Below, one piece after another: positions 25,326 to 34,932 of a DNA stretch of 64,000 nt; positions within the stretch are counted from its first letter, which is position 1, and each line of letters starts with the position of its first letter. The notes below the pieces were generated by a model. The model was not told the DNA's origin, did not search any database, and saw only the letters and a list, made by a program, of their open reading frames with translations. A program made the translations under genes and the position numbers. The stretch comes from Undibacterium pigrum (GTDB taxonomy: Bacteria; Pseudomonadota; Gammaproteobacteria; Burkholderiales; Burkholderiaceae_D), in contig NZ_QJKB01000001.1 of NCBI RefSeq assembly GCF_003201815.1, forward strand, positions 868,001 to 932,000, in the 5' to 3' direction.

Positions 25326-26786
25326 TTACAGCCCGGTATTTTTTGCGATAAAAGCTTTCATCGCAGTCACGTCAGCAGTCATGACGTCAAAACGCTGTGG
25401 CAAGGCTTCGATATTTTCAAAGCCAGCTGGGCGTTCAGCATCACGACCCAGGGCTTCCTTGATGGTTTCATTGAATTTTGCTGGCAAGGCAGTCTCCAGC
25501 ACAATCATGGGAACGCCCTCTTCAAGATTTTCAAGCGCGACCTTGATACCATCTGCTGTATGGGTATCAATGGTGATGCCAAATTCTTTTTCCACTTGGC
25601 GTATAGTTTGCAAGCGGTCTGCATGGAGAGATTTGCCTGACACAAAACCAAATTTGGCGATCTTGCTGAACTCGTCACCATCACTGCCTGGTTTGCCAGA
25701 CAAATCAAAACCGCCTTCGGTTTCGACTTTCTTGAACAAGGCAGCAACACGGGGCGCATCCCTGTCCAGCAGATCATAGATAAAGCGCTCAAAATTCGAG
25801 GCCTTGGAGATATCCATGGATGGGCTGGTAGTATGCCAGGTTTCGGCCGATTTGCGTACACGGTAAATGCCTGTACGGAAAAACTCGTCCAGCACATCAT
25901 TTTCATTGGTCGCCACGACCAGTTTATCGATAGGCAAACCCATCATGCGGGCAATGTGACCTGCGCAGATATTACCGAAATTACCAGACGGTACTGTGAA
26001 CGAAACCTTTTGCTCATTGCTGGTTGTTGCGCTCAGATAGCCACGGAAGTAATACACAACCTGAGCCACCACACGCGCCCAGTTGATGGAATTGACAGTG
26101 CCTATTTTTTGGCGGTTTTTGAATTCCAGATCATTTGAGACAGCCTTAACCATGTCCTGGCAATCATCAAAGACGCCTTCGACAGCGATATTGAAAATAT
26201 TCGGGTCTTGCAAGCTGAACATTTGCGCGGTCTGGAAAGCGCTCATTTTCTTATGCGGGGACAACATGAAAACCCGTATGCCCTTTTTGCCACGCATCGC
26301 ATACTCAGCAGCGCTGCCGGTGTCACCAGAAGTAGCACCAAAAATATTCAGTTCTGCGCCATTCTTTGCCAGGGTGTATTCAAACAAATTGCCCAGCAAT
26401 TGCATGGCCATGTCTTTGAATGCCAGGGTCGGGCCGTTCGACAGGGCTTGCAAAACCAGCTTGTGGCCATTTTTGTCCTGCAATACACGCAAGGGCGTGA
26501 TTTGCGCTGCAGATTCATCGCTACGTGCATTTTTATACACATCCGAAGTATAAGTCTGCTCTGCCAGCGCTCTCAAATCCGCTTCCGGAATATCCGTTGC
26601 AAATTTTTTCAAGACTTCAAATGCCAGCCCGGCATAAGACAGCTTGCGCCAGGCATCCAGCTCGACATCTGTGACTTGCGGATAAGTTGTTGGCAGATAA
26701 AGGCCGCCATCGGGAGCCAGACCACCTAAGAGTATTTCCGAGAAATTTTGTGCTGCGGTATGCCCGCGTGTTGAAGCGTATTGCAT
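25326..26786 (-). CDS. thrC: Threonine synthase
   Basis: A 486-residue pyridoxal-phosphate enzyme that converts O-phosphohomoserine to threonine, the last step of threonine synthesis in the cytosol. The N-terminus MQYASTRG and LPTTYPQV are typical of the longer gamma/beta-proteobacterial form. The PLP Lys is in TLAFKDMAMQLLG; the phosphate-binding loop is SGNFGNICAGH. In many Burkholderiales it follows the homoserine dehydrogenase gene, but here the upstream neighbour is an FdhD fusion, 121 bases away. A TATAAT box (26847-26842 on the minus strand) suggests its own promoter. Confidence 0.95.
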   Translation of the reverse strand: MQYASTRGHTAAQNFSEILLGGLAPDGGLYLPTTYPQVTDVELDAWRKLSYAGLAFEVLKKFATDIPEADLRALAEQTYTSDVYKNARSDESAAQITPLRVLQDKNGHKLVLQALSNGPTLAFKDMAMQLLGNLFEYTLAKNGAELNIFGATSGDTGSAAEYAMRGKKGIRVFMLSPHKKMSAFQTAQMFSLQDPNIFNIAVEGVFDDCQDMVKAVSNDLEFKNRQKIGTVNSINWARVVAQVVYYFRGYLSATTSNEQKVSFTVPSGNFGNICAGHIARMMGLPIDKLVVATNENDVLDEFFRTGIYRVRKSAETWHTTSPSMDISKASNFERFIYDLLDRDAPRVAALFKKVETEGGFDLSGKPGSDGDEFSKIAKFGFVSGKSLHADRLQTIRQVEKEFGITIDTHTADGIKVALENLEEGVPMIVLETALPAKFNETIKEALGRDAERPAGFENIEALPQRFDVMTADVTAMKAFIAKNTGL

Positions 26787-26906
26787 AAGTCGACAGGATG
26801 AGGGAAAGATTGATGGGAAGAATAAAGCGAATATTCTTTCTATTATAACTTTCCTGGCGTCTTAAAACCTCTGTAAATTTGGCAAAAATCCATTTTCATG
26901 CCCGCT

Positions 26907-28022
26907 TCATTCGGCCTGCAGTCTTTCCGGGTGAGAATAGACTACAAAACCATGTTCACGAACAAAGCCTGTCAGGCAAATACCCGCCTGCACTGCAAGA
27001 TCAATCGCCAATGAAGTTGGCGCAGACAATGCCGCCAGGATGGCAATATTGGCCCGCGCTGCTTTTTGCACCAGTTCGTAGCTGATACGACTGCTCATCA
27101 AGAGAAAGCCCGGCTCAGATGCCTTATGGATTACCCTGGCACTAGCCAAAGTGCCAAGCAATTTATCCAGAGCATTATGTCGCCCCACATCTTCACGCAA
27201 AGCCAGTATAAGCCCTTGCATATCTACCCAGGCAGCAGCATGGACTGCGCCTGTTTGTGAGTTAATAACTTGTTGTGCATTCAGGGCCTGCATAGCCTTG
27301 TACAAGCTGGCTGGCGATAACTGTTCGACAAGTGCAGACTTGATTACGGGTAGCTGCATGGGCAAAGCCTGCAAGCTTTCCTTACCGCACAGACCGCAAC
27401 CAGTATTACCTGCCAGACTTCGTCGCCGCTCTTTCAAGGCAGCAAAGCGAGCCGCCGAGATGCGCATTTGTACTTCTATGCCATGCACATCGGCACTCGA
27501 AATACATTCAATCTCATAAATCTCACTGGGGTCGTCAACAATAGCTTCAGATAAGCTGAAACCCAAAGCAAAGTCTTCCAGATTCAAGGGAGTAGCCAGC
27601 ATGGCCGCGTGGGAAATACCGTTGTAGACCAGGGCAACCGGCACTTCTTCTGCCACTTGATCCAGCACCGCTATACTTGCCTGACCATGAAAACTGACTC
27701 TTTGCACTTGATGTTGTATGACGCCGGTCGACACGGCTGCATCCTGATCTGCAGGCGCTTTCATCTCTTTGCATACCTGTCGGCCAGCTTCTGTCAGGCT
27801 CAGCATGCTGCGCTCACCATCTTGTTCAAGTCTTACCCAGCCAGCGCCCTGATGCTGCCCCATACTCTGCTCACCAAGATAGGCAATACAGCGCAGCAAG
27901 GAACTCTGCCTTACCCCAAGGCGTTTGCCCAATCGAGGCAGGGAAACTGCCCCGGTATGATTGCTTAACTCAGCCATGAGCTCAAGGCTGAGTTTGTCTT
28001 GCAAATTATCTAATGAATTCAT
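26907..28022 (-). CDS. fdhD: FdhD-type sulfurtransferase with an N-terminal winged-helix domain
   Basis: A 371-residue protein. Residues 1-85 look like a winged-helix domain (LELMAELSNHTGAVSLPRLG, RQSSLLRCIAYL, MLSLTEAGRQVCKEM). Residues 100-370 are FdhD, with the sulfur-transfer Cys pair CGLC at 209-212 and the region LREDVGRHNALDKLLG. FdhD carries sulfur from IscS to the molybdenum cofactor of formate dehydrogenases. It lies 11 bases after the YdeP-type molybdoenzyme gene, so it probably matures that enzyme. The DNA-binding-like extension is absent from E. coli FdhD. Confidence 0.85.
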   Translation of the reverse strand: MNSLDNLQDKLSLELMAELSNHTGAVSLPRLGKRLGVRQSSLLRCIAYLGEQSMGQHQGAGWVRLEQDGERSMLSLTEAGRQVCKEMKAPADQDAAVSTGVIQHQVQRVSFHGQASIAVLDQVAEEVPVALVYNGISHAAMLATPLNLEDFALGFSLSEAIVDDPSEIYEIECISSADVHGIEVQMRISAARFAALKERRRSLAGNTGCGLCGKESLQALPMQLPVIKSALVEQLSPASLYKAMQALNAQQVINSQTGAVHAAAWVDMQGLILALREDVGRHNALDKLLGTLASARVIHKASEPGFLLMSSRISYELVQKAARANIAILAALSAPTSLAIDLAVQAGICLTGFVREHGFVVYSHPERLQAE

Positions 28023-28033
28023 TCAACCCCGCA

Positions 28034-30340
28034 TTAAACCTGGGCGTGATGGGTATGGATGATCACGGGTATTGATTTCGAGGTAGGCGTGCGTGCGTGA
28101 TCAGCAAAGCTGGACAAAGGCACCAGGCCATTGGTTTCGGGGAAATAAGCAGCCAGGCAGCCTTGAGGAATATTGTATTCAACCAGCATGAAACGCTTTG
28201 CCTGACGTTTGACACCATCATCGCACAGGCTCTCCATATCTATCCAGTCGCCTGCCTGCATGTTGAGTGCCTTGATATCGTCTTTATTGATGAACAACAC
28301 GCGACGCTCACCAAATACACCGCGATACCTGTCATTCATACCATAGATGGTGGTATTGAATTGATCATGTGAACGCATGGTCGCCAGATTGAAGACGGGT
28401 GATTGCCTTTTCCTGCGCGCCTGATGTATCGGCAAATCTACAGGTACGGCATGGGTATTGAAATTGGCCTTGCCTGTGGCCGTCATCCATACACGTTCAG
28501 ATGCAGTATTGCGCAAATGGAAGCCGCCTGGCACTTTGACACGTTCATTGAAATTGGCAAAGTCATCGAATACGGCAGCGATTTTGTCGCGTATGCGGCT
28601 ATAGTCCGCCTGCAACCAAGCCCACTGCGTTTTACTGCGGCCTTTGAGTGTCGCCTGCGCCAGACGAGCAACCACTGCCACTTCAGACAACAAGTCTGCC
28701 GACGCGGGTGGATTGATGCCGGACGAAAGATGCACCATGCTCATGGAATCTTCGACCGTCACGGTTTGCGGCCCGGTTTCCTGGATATCGATTTCAGTGC
28801 GGCCAAGGCAAGGCAGGATGATTGCATTCTCCCCGCAGATCAAATGACTGCGATTGAGCTTGGTTGTTACATGCACGGTCAACGCACAATTTTTCAGTGC
28901 CTTATGCGTCACTTCAGTATCTGGAGTAGCCGTGGCGAAATTGCCACCCATACCAAAAAATACCTTACCGCCCTCGTTGAGCATGGCCTCAATTGCACCG
29001 ACAGTATCGTAGCCGTGCTTTTGCGGTGGCTGAAAATCAAATACCTGGCCCAGACGCTCAAGGAAAGCTGGCTTCGGTTTTTCTATGATGCCCATGGTAC
29101 GGTCACCTTGAACATTACTATGTCCGCGTACAGGACAAGGCCCCGCACCAGGACGACCAATATTGCCGCGCAAGAGCAAGAGATTGACGATCATCTGTAT
29201 GGTAGCCACAGAATGCTTGTGCTGGGTGATGCCCATACCCCAACAAGCGATAACCTTGCCGGCGCCCATATAGGTATCTGCTGCGCGTTGTATCTGTGCC
29301 CGGTCCAGGCCAGATTCCCTGACAATAACGTCCCAAGGCTCGGCCAGAGCCTCTGCAGCAAATTGCTCAAAATTGGCGGTATGTTCGGCAATAAATTCGA
29401 CATCGATAATTCTGTGCCGCCCTTCCGCTTGTGCCAGTTGATCTGCTTCCAGCACACATTTAATCATGCCCTTGACAGTTGCCAGGTCACCGCCGATTTT
29501 CAATTGAAAGTAGTCTGATGAAATGGTGGAAGCCTGATCTGTCAGCATATCCAGCGCATTTTGCGGGTTCTGGAATTTTTCCAGGCCGCGCTCGCGCAAG
29601 GGATTGAAAGAAACGATAGCAGCACCACGCTTGGATGCCGCACGCAACTCACCCAGCATGCGCGGATGATTGGTACCAGGATTTTGTCCAAAAATCAAAA
29701 TCGCATCGGCCTGCTGGAAATCTGACAGCAATACTGTGCCCTTACCTATGCCGATAGCTTCGCGCATGGCGAAGCCTGATGGCTCATGACACATATTCGA
29801 ACAATCAGGGAAATTATTAGTACCAAATTCACGTACAAACAATTGATACAAGAAAGCTGCTTCGTTACTGGTGCGGCCCGAAGTATAAAAAATTGCATCG
29901 TCAGGCTTGGGCAGTGCATTGAGATGCCTTGCAATGGTGTCAAAAGCCTGGTCCCAGTTAATGACTTGATATCTGTCGCTGGCGCGGTCATATAGCATGG
30001 GATGGGTAAGACGACCCAGGGATTCCAGCCAATAATCTGACTTTTCTGACAATTCACTGACGGTAAGACTGGAGATCACTTCGGGCGTGGCACGTCTCGC
30101 GGTCGATTCGGCAGCAACCGCCTTGGCACCGTTTTCGCAAAATTCAAAGGTAGAAGTGTGATCTGCATCCGGCCAGGCACAGCCAGGGCAATCAAAACCG
30201 TCAGGCTGGTTGGCAGACAACAGGGTGAGAGCACCCTTCTTCGGTATGCCCTGCTCAAATATCTGCTGAGCTACACTTTTTAAGGCACCCCAGCCGCCAG
30301 CTGGCCTGTCATACACTTGAATTGTTTTATTCTTGCTCAT
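28034..30340 (-). CDS. FdhF/YdeP family molybdopterin oxidoreductase
   Basis: A 768-residue molybdenum enzyme of the bis-MGD oxidoreductase family. The start at 30340 (SKNKTIQVYDRPAGGWGALK) matches YdeP-type proteins; an upstream TTG lacks support. FDCPGCAWPD near residue 45 is the cluster/cofactor region of this subfamily, and the FTSGRTSNEAAFLYQLF and MCHEPSGFAM segments lie in the MGD-binding domain. The C-terminal domain includes NTTIYGMNDRYRGVFG and GDWIDMESL. E. coli YdeP is linked to acid resistance; the substrate is unknown. It is followed by the FdhD fusion gene in one operon. Confidence 0.88.
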   Translation of the reverse strand: MSKNKTIQVYDRPAGGWGALKSVAQQIFEQGIPKKGALTLLSANQPDGFDCPGCAWPDADHTSTFEFCENGAKAVAAESTARRATPEVISSLTVSELSEKSDYWLESLGRLTHPMLYDRASDRYQVINWDQAFDTIARHLNALPKPDDAIFYTSGRTSNEAAFLYQLFVREFGTNNFPDCSNMCHEPSGFAMREAIGIGKGTVLLSDFQQADAILIFGQNPGTNHPRMLGELRAASKRGAAIVSFNPLRERGLEKFQNPQNALDMLTDQASTISSDYFQLKIGGDLATVKGMIKCVLEADQLAQAEGRHRIIDVEFIAEHTANFEQFAAEALAEPWDVIVRESGLDRAQIQRAADTYMGAGKVIACWGMGITQHKHSVATIQMIVNLLLLRGNIGRPGAGPCPVRGHSNVQGDRTMGIIEKPKPAFLERLGQVFDFQPPQKHGYDTVGAIEAMLNEGGKVFFGMGGNFATATPDTEVTHKALKNCALTVHVTTKLNRSHLICGENAIILPCLGRTEIDIQETGPQTVTVEDSMSMVHLSSGINPPASADLLSEVAVVARLAQATLKGRSKTQWAWLQADYSRIRDKIAAVFDDFANFNERVKVPGGFHLRNTASERVWMTATGKANFNTHAVPVDLPIHQARRKRQSPVFNLATMRSHDQFNTTIYGMNDRYRGVFGERRVLFINKDDIKALNMQAGDWIDMESLCDDGVKRQAKRFMLVEYNIPQGCLAAYFPETNGLVPLSSFADHARTPTSKSIPVIIHTHHAQV

Positions 30341-30473
30341 ACCGCTTATATCTCCACACAACAAAAGTCCTGAGCCACAAGGATAATTGCAGCCAGGCAG
30401 CAAAGTATTATGTGGCAAACAAGTTTACAGGCTGAATCTTACCAGAATCCAAATAACACGATGCCGATTGGCA

Positions 30474-31046
30474 TTAGCGGTGAATGACAACAAGCAGGGC
30501 CTTTGCTTCTGTTTTGCCCAAATTGCGGATGGCATGATTTTTATCTGCGTCATAGCGCGCCGTAGCGCCCAGCTTGAGTTTCTTGCGCGCTCCCTCCACT
30601 TCCACCTCAACACTACCATTGAGCAAGGTGAGATGCTCTGATGCACCGGGGTCATGTGAGTTTGACACTAGTGCACCGCCGGGTGCCAGGGTAAGCTCAT
30701 ACCATTCATATTTACCCGCCAGTTCCATAGGCCCCAATATGCGCAGCACATAGCCAGCATGCTCACCTGGCAAGGTCGGTGTTTCATGCGCTTCCAAGAC
30801 ACGGATGGGGTCGAGTTTGGGTGATTCCGATGACAATAGTTCTGCAATGCTGACACCCAAAGCATTTGCCAATCTCCATGCAACAGCTATAGTGGGATTA
30901 GCCTTTTCCCTTTCTATCTGCGACAACATGGACTTCGACACCCCGGCTGTACGTGACAAATCTTCCAGCGTCAAACCACGCTCCAGACGCATTTTTTGCA
31001 AAGTCGCGCCCACTTCTGGCGGCGTATTAGGTAGAACTTTTTTCAT
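30474..31046 (-). CDS. XRE-cupin family transcriptional regulator
   Basis: A 190-residue regulator with an N-terminal Cro/C1-type helix-turn-helix (about 12-70: MRLERGLTLEDLSRTAGVSKSMLSQIEREKANPT read as two helices and turn) and a C-terminal cupin domain (about 105-185: GGALVSNSHDPGASEHLTLL, DADKNHAIRNLG). The cupin would sense a small ligand. It is divergent from kbl-tdh-sdaA and palindromes lie between them, so it most likely controls threonine/glycine/serine catabolism. Confidence 0.9.
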   Translation of the reverse strand: MKKVLPNTPPEVGATLQKMRLERGLTLEDLSRTAGVSKSMLSQIEREKANPTIAVAWRLANALGVSIAELLSSESPKLDPIRVLEAHETPTLPGEHAGYVLRILGPMELAGKYEWYELTLAPGGALVSNSHDPGASEHLTLLNGSVEVEVEGARKKLKLGATARYDADKNHAIRNLGKTEAKALLVVIHR

Positions 31047-31082
31047 AAAGACTCTTGCATCAGTGTATAAGCTAGCTTAATA

Positions 31083-31133
31083 TTCGATATATCGAACTTT
31101 AGTTCCAGATATTGAATTATTCAAATATTTTAG
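31083..31133. promoter_or_regulatory. Palindromic operators between XRE-cupin gene and kbl
   Basis: TTCGATATATCGAA (31083-31096) is a perfect 14-bp palindrome. TTCCAGATATTGAA (31103-31116) is an imperfect copy whose start is exactly 20 bases later, about two helical turns. TTCAAATATTTTAG (31120-31133) is a weaker third match. Their place in the divergent region supports binding by the XRE-cupin regulator. Confidence 0.65.
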
Positions 31134-31258
31134 GAATTTCTAACAATAGTGTAACAGTGCCTTTGACCTTCAGACATGAAATTGCCAGTCTTCCATCAAT
31201 AAAGCTGGTAAACAAAGATCAAATATACACAGCAACACACCAGATATACGGGGACACC

Positions 31259-32464
31259 ATGAGTCATACCACTTCCAGAACAAACTTCATCCACGGCTTG
31301 GCCAGCAATCTGGACAATTTGCGTGAACAAGGCCTTTACAAACCAGAGCGCGTGATTGCTTCCCGTCAAGGCTCTGAAGTCACGTGTGATGATGGCCGCA
31401 AGTTGATTAACTTATGCGCCAACAATTATCTGGGTCTGTCTGGTGATGAATCCATGGTGCAGGCATCCATAGCCGCCACTGAGCAATATGGTTATGGTCT
31501 GTCATCCGTACGTTTTATTTGCGGTACGCAAACTGTACACAAACAACTGGAAACAGCCTTGTCTGCCTTCCTGGGCACGGAAGACTGCATCCTTTACGCA
31601 GCAGCATTTGATGCCAATGGCGGAGTATTTGAACCCTTATTCGATGAAAATGACGCCATCATCTCCGATGCACTGAATCACGCATCCATCATTGATGGCA
31701 TACGCCTGTGCAAGGCGGCCCGTTTCCGTTATGCCCATAATGATATGGCTGATTTGGAAAAGCAATTAATAGCTGCTGCCGACAAGCGTCACCGCATCAT
31801 CGTCACTGATGGCGTTTTCTCCATGGATGGCACTATTGCCCAGCTCGACAAGATCTGTGACCTGGCTGATAAATATGATGCGCTGGTCATGATCGATGAA
31901 TGCCATGCATCCGGCTTCATGGGCGCGACTGGTCGCGGCACTCATGAACATCACAATGTCCTGGGCCGCATAGATATTATTACTGGTACTTTAGGTAAAG
32001 CACTGGGTGGTGCGATGGGTGGCTTCACAGCGGCACGTAAGGAAGTCATCGACACCCTGCGTCAAAAATCCCGCCCATACCTGTTTTCCAATACATTGGC
32101 ACCGTCGATAGCCGGAGCCTCCCTGTCTGTTCTGGAGCGATTGTCCAATTCGACTGAATTGCGTGACCGCCTGCATGCCAATACTACACACTTCCGTCGC
32201 GAGATCGAGGCGCTGGGCTTCACCATCAAACCAGGCACACACCCTGTCGTCCCTGTCATGCTGTTCGATGCACCGGTTGCGCAAAAATTTGCCGCGCGCC
32301 TGTATGAACTGGGTGTGCTGGTCACTGGTTTCTTCTATCCAGTCGTTCCCATGGGGCAAGCTCGCGTGCGTGTGCAACTGTCCGCTGCCCATACGACGGA
32401 TCAATTGAATACTGCCCTGGCTGCGTTTGCCCAGGCAGGTCGCGAATTAAACATCATTAAGTAA
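31259..32464 (+). CDS. kbl: Glycine C-acetyltransferase (2-amino-3-ketobutyrate CoA ligase)
   Basis: A 401-residue PLP enzyme that cleaves 2-amino-3-ketobutyrate with CoA to glycine and acetyl-CoA. The start at 31259 follows CGGGGACACC; the frame is open 147 bases upstream without a good start. The family N-terminal region CANNYLGLSG, the FDANGGVFEPLF segment and the PLP Lys in GTLGKALGGAMGG are present. The threonine dehydrogenase gene follows after 9 bases, completing the threonine-to-glycine pathway. Confidence 0.95.
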   Translation: MSHTTSRTNFIHGLASNLDNLREQGLYKPERVIASRQGSEVTCDDGRKLINLCANNYLGLSGDESMVQASIAATEQYGYGLSSVRFICGTQTVHKQLETALSAFLGTEDCILYAAAFDANGGVFEPLFDENDAIISDALNHASIIDGIRLCKAARFRYAHNDMADLEKQLIAAADKRHRIIVTDGVFSMDGTIAQLDKICDLADKYDALVMIDECHASGFMGATGRGTHEHHNVLGRIDIITGTLGKALGGAMGGFTAARKEVIDTLRQKSRPYLFSNTLAPSIAGASLSVLERLSNSTELRDRLHANTTHFRREIEALGFTIKPGTHPVVPVMLFDAPVAQKFAARLYELGVLVTGFFYPVVPMGQARVRVQLSAAHTTDQLNTALAAFAQAGRELNIIK

Positions 32465-32473
32465 GGGATATCC

Positions 32474-33454
32474 ATGGAACGCATTTTAGTGATAGGCGCC
32501 AACGGCCAGATCGGTAGTGAGTTGGTGGAAGCATTGGCAAACCAGCATGGCGCAGACAATGTAGTCGCTGCCGATATCAGGCCTGAAAGCCTGTATGGCG
32601 CAAAAATCTATGAAGTCATTGATGTCCTGAATCCTGAAAGACTGGCGCAAGTCGTCGCTCAATATGACATTACCCAGGTCTATCAACTGGCAGCCATGCT
32701 GTCAGCTACCGGTGAACAAGCCCCGCTGAAAGCCTGGACGTTGAACATGGATGGCTTGCTCAATATCCTGGAACTGGCACGTACCCGCAATGAAGCTGGC
32801 AAGCCATTGAAAGTATTCTGGCCTTCCTCCATCGCTGCATTCGGCCCCAATACGCCAGCAGTCAATACGCCGCAATATACGGTAATGGACCCCAGCACTA
32901 TCTACGGCATCAGCAAACTGGCAGGCGAACGACTGTGCGAATATTATTTCCAGAAATACGGCGTTGATGTACGCAGCATACGTTACCCTGGCATCATCAG
33001 CTATAAATCACCTCCTGGTGGTGGTACGACGGATTATGCGATTGCCATTTTCCACTCGGCACTGCTAGGCAAGACTTATGAGTGCTTCCTGGAGTCGGAA
33101 ACCACCCTGCCCATGATCTATATGCCAGACGCCATACGCGCCACGATCTCATTGATGGATGCGCCCGCCGCCAAACTTTCTATACGCTCATCTTACAATG
33201 TTGCAGGTTTAAGCTTTAATCCACGGGAATTAGCGTTTGCAATCAAACAAAATTTGCCTGCATTTGACATACACTACGCGCCTGACAGCCGTCAGGCAAT
33301 CGCCGCCTCCTGGCCACAAAGCCTGGATGACAGTGTAGCGACAGCCGACTGGGGCTGGCAAGCACAAGTGGGCCTGCAACAACTGGTGGAAGACATGCTG
33401 AAAAATATTCGTGTCGATCAAAAGGCGTTGAAGGAGTTGGGTCAGGCCGCATAA
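32474..33454 (+). CDS. L-threonine 3-dehydrogenase, epimerase (short-chain) type
   Basis: A 326-residue extended short-chain dehydrogenase that oxidises threonine to 2-amino-3-ketobutyrate. The NAD motif GANGQIGSEL is at residue 8, and the catalytic Tyr/Lys pair is in YGISKLAGE near residue 145. LSATGEQAPLKAWTLNMDG is typical of the NAD-epimerase-like threonine dehydrogenases, not the zinc-dependent E. coli Tdh. It sits between kbl and sdaA in one operon. Confidence 0.92.
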   Translation: MERILVIGANGQIGSELVEALANQHGADNVVAADIRPESLYGAKIYEVIDVLNPERLAQVVAQYDITQVYQLAAMLSATGEQAPLKAWTLNMDGLLNILELARTRNEAGKPLKVFWPSSIAAFGPNTPAVNTPQYTVMDPSTIYGISKLAGERLCEYYFQKYGVDVRSIRYPGIISYKSPPGGGTTDYAIAIFHSALLGKTYECFLESETTLPMIYMPDAIRATISLMDAPAAKLSIRSSYNVAGLSFNPRELAFAIKQNLPAFDIHYAPDSRQAIAASWPQSLDDSVATADWGWQAQVGLQQLVEDMLKNIRVDQKALKELGQAA

Positions 33455-33487
33455 ATAATTAACAGAGACAAGTAAAGAGGTGAATTG

Positions 33488-34870
33488 ATGGACATGCGTG
33501 TATTCGAATTATTTAAAATAGGCGTGGGCCCATCAAGTTCCCATACGGTTGGCCCCATGCTGGCTGCACGCAGGTTTTTACTTGAATCTGCAGATTTGTA
33601 TAAGGCGTCCAAAGTACAGGTCGCCTTATACGGCTCCCTTGCGCTGACTGGCCACGGCCATGCAACCGACAAGGCAGTTTTGCTTGGTTTAATGGGCGAG
33701 ACGCCGCAAGACCTGGTTCCTGAAAGCGTGGATGAAAAACTGGCTGCCCTGACCAGTTCAGGCAAAATGAATTTGCTGGGCGAATACCCAGTCAAATTTG
33801 ATGTTGCCTCAGATATACTCTGGTTCAAGCAAGAAGTATTGCCTGGCCACCCGAATGGCCTGAAATTCATACTGACGCGCAATGATGGTAGCAGTTTTGA
33901 AAAAATATATTACTCCACCGGCGGCGGCTTTATTTATTCGGCAGAAGAGCTGGAGAATCCTGGCTCTGACGAGAGTGGCGAAAGAAAAACACTACCCTAC
34001 CCCTTTGGTACCATGGCTGAATTGCTGGCCCATGGTAAACGCACTGGTTTATCCATCACCGACATGCTGCGTGCCAATGAGAATGTACACTGTAGCGACG
34101 AAGAACTCGATGCTGGCCTGGATAAAATCTGGTCAGTCATGAAAGGCTGCATCTCACGCGGCCTGCAAATGTCTGGCGAATTGCCAGGTGGTTTGCATGT
34201 CAAACGCCGCGCCGCCAAATTATGGCGTGCTGCCAATGAAACGGCTGATGTCTTACCACATGACGGCCTGCACCGCGTCAGCCTGTATGCCATGGCTGTC
34301 AATGAAGAAAATGCAGCTGGCGGCCGCGTGGTCACAGCCCCAACCAATGGTGCCGCCGGCATTATCCCAGCTGTGCTGCGCTACTATGCAGAAGACTGCA
34401 AGCCCAGCCACCCTGAGCAAGGCATACGCAACTTCATGCTGGCAGCATCTGCCATAGGCATGCTGTGCAAAAAGAATGCCTCGATTTCAGGCGCTGAAAT
34501 CGGCTGCCAGGGCGAAGTCGGTGTCGCCTGCGCCATGGCGGCAGCTGGCTTGACCGCCGCCCTTGGCGGCACCAACGAGCAAATTGAATCAGCCGCAGAA
34601 ATCGGCATAGAACATCATTTGGGCATGACTTGTGACCCTATCGGCGGTCTGGTACAAATTCCCTGCATAGAACGTAATGGCATGGGGGCGGTCAAGGCGA
34701 TTACTGCAGCTTCATTATCCCTGCGCAGCGATGGCACGCATCATGTCAGTCTGGATGACGTAATAGAAACCATGCGCGCAACAGGTTTTGACATGCAGGC
34801 AAAATACAAGGAGACCTCTCTGGGTGGCCTGGCTGTACATGTGATCACGGTTAACCACGCTGCCTGCTAA
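33488..34870 (+). CDS. sdaA: L-serine ammonia-lyase, single-chain
   Basis: A 460-residue iron-sulfur L-serine dehydratase making pyruvate and ammonia. AAAGAGGTGAATTG precedes the ATG at 33488. The N-terminal domain opens with FELFKIGVGPSSSHTVGPM, the standard signature. Cluster Cys candidates lie in EIGCQGEVGVACAMAAAG, GMTCDPIGG and IPCIERN. It is third in the kbl-tdh operon, so threonine and serine are degraded together; the glycine product of Kbl can be turned to serine by GlyA and then feed this enzyme. Confidence 0.95.
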   Translation: MDMRVFELFKIGVGPSSSHTVGPMLAARRFLLESADLYKASKVQVALYGSLALTGHGHATDKAVLLGLMGETPQDLVPESVDEKLAALTSSGKMNLLGEYPVKFDVASDILWFKQEVLPGHPNGLKFILTRNDGSSFEKIYYSTGGGFIYSAEELENPGSDESGERKTLPYPFGTMAELLAHGKRTGLSITDMLRANENVHCSDEELDAGLDKIWSVMKGCISRGLQMSGELPGGLHVKRRAAKLWRAANETADVLPHDGLHRVSLYAMAVNEENAAGGRVVTAPTNGAAGIIPAVLRYYAEDCKPSHPEQGIRNFMLAASAIGMLCKKNASISGAEIGCQGEVGVACAMAAAGLTAALGGTNEQIESAAEIGIEHHLGMTCDPIGGLVQIPCIERNGMGAVKAITAASLSLRSDGTHHVSLDDVIETMRATGFDMQAKYKETSLGGLAVHVITVNHAAC

Positions 34871-34895
34871 TACAAATATTCAGAAGATTGAGTTG

Positions 34896-34932
34896 AAAAA
34901 GGCCGCTGTCAGTTCACAGCGGCCTTTTTTTA
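34896..34932 (+). terminator. Terminator after sdaA
   Basis: AAAAAGGCCGCTGT and ACAGCGGCCTTTTTTT form a long perfect stem with a 6-base loop and a T-run. The A-run on the other side lets it also end the minus-strand S9 gene. Confidence 0.92.

Noticed and set aside
28403-29518. A 371-codon open frame on the plus strand
   Set aside because: It is antisense to the YdeP-type molybdoenzyme, whose protein is clearly conserved. The translation has no family features and many Cys/His as expected of a shadow frame.
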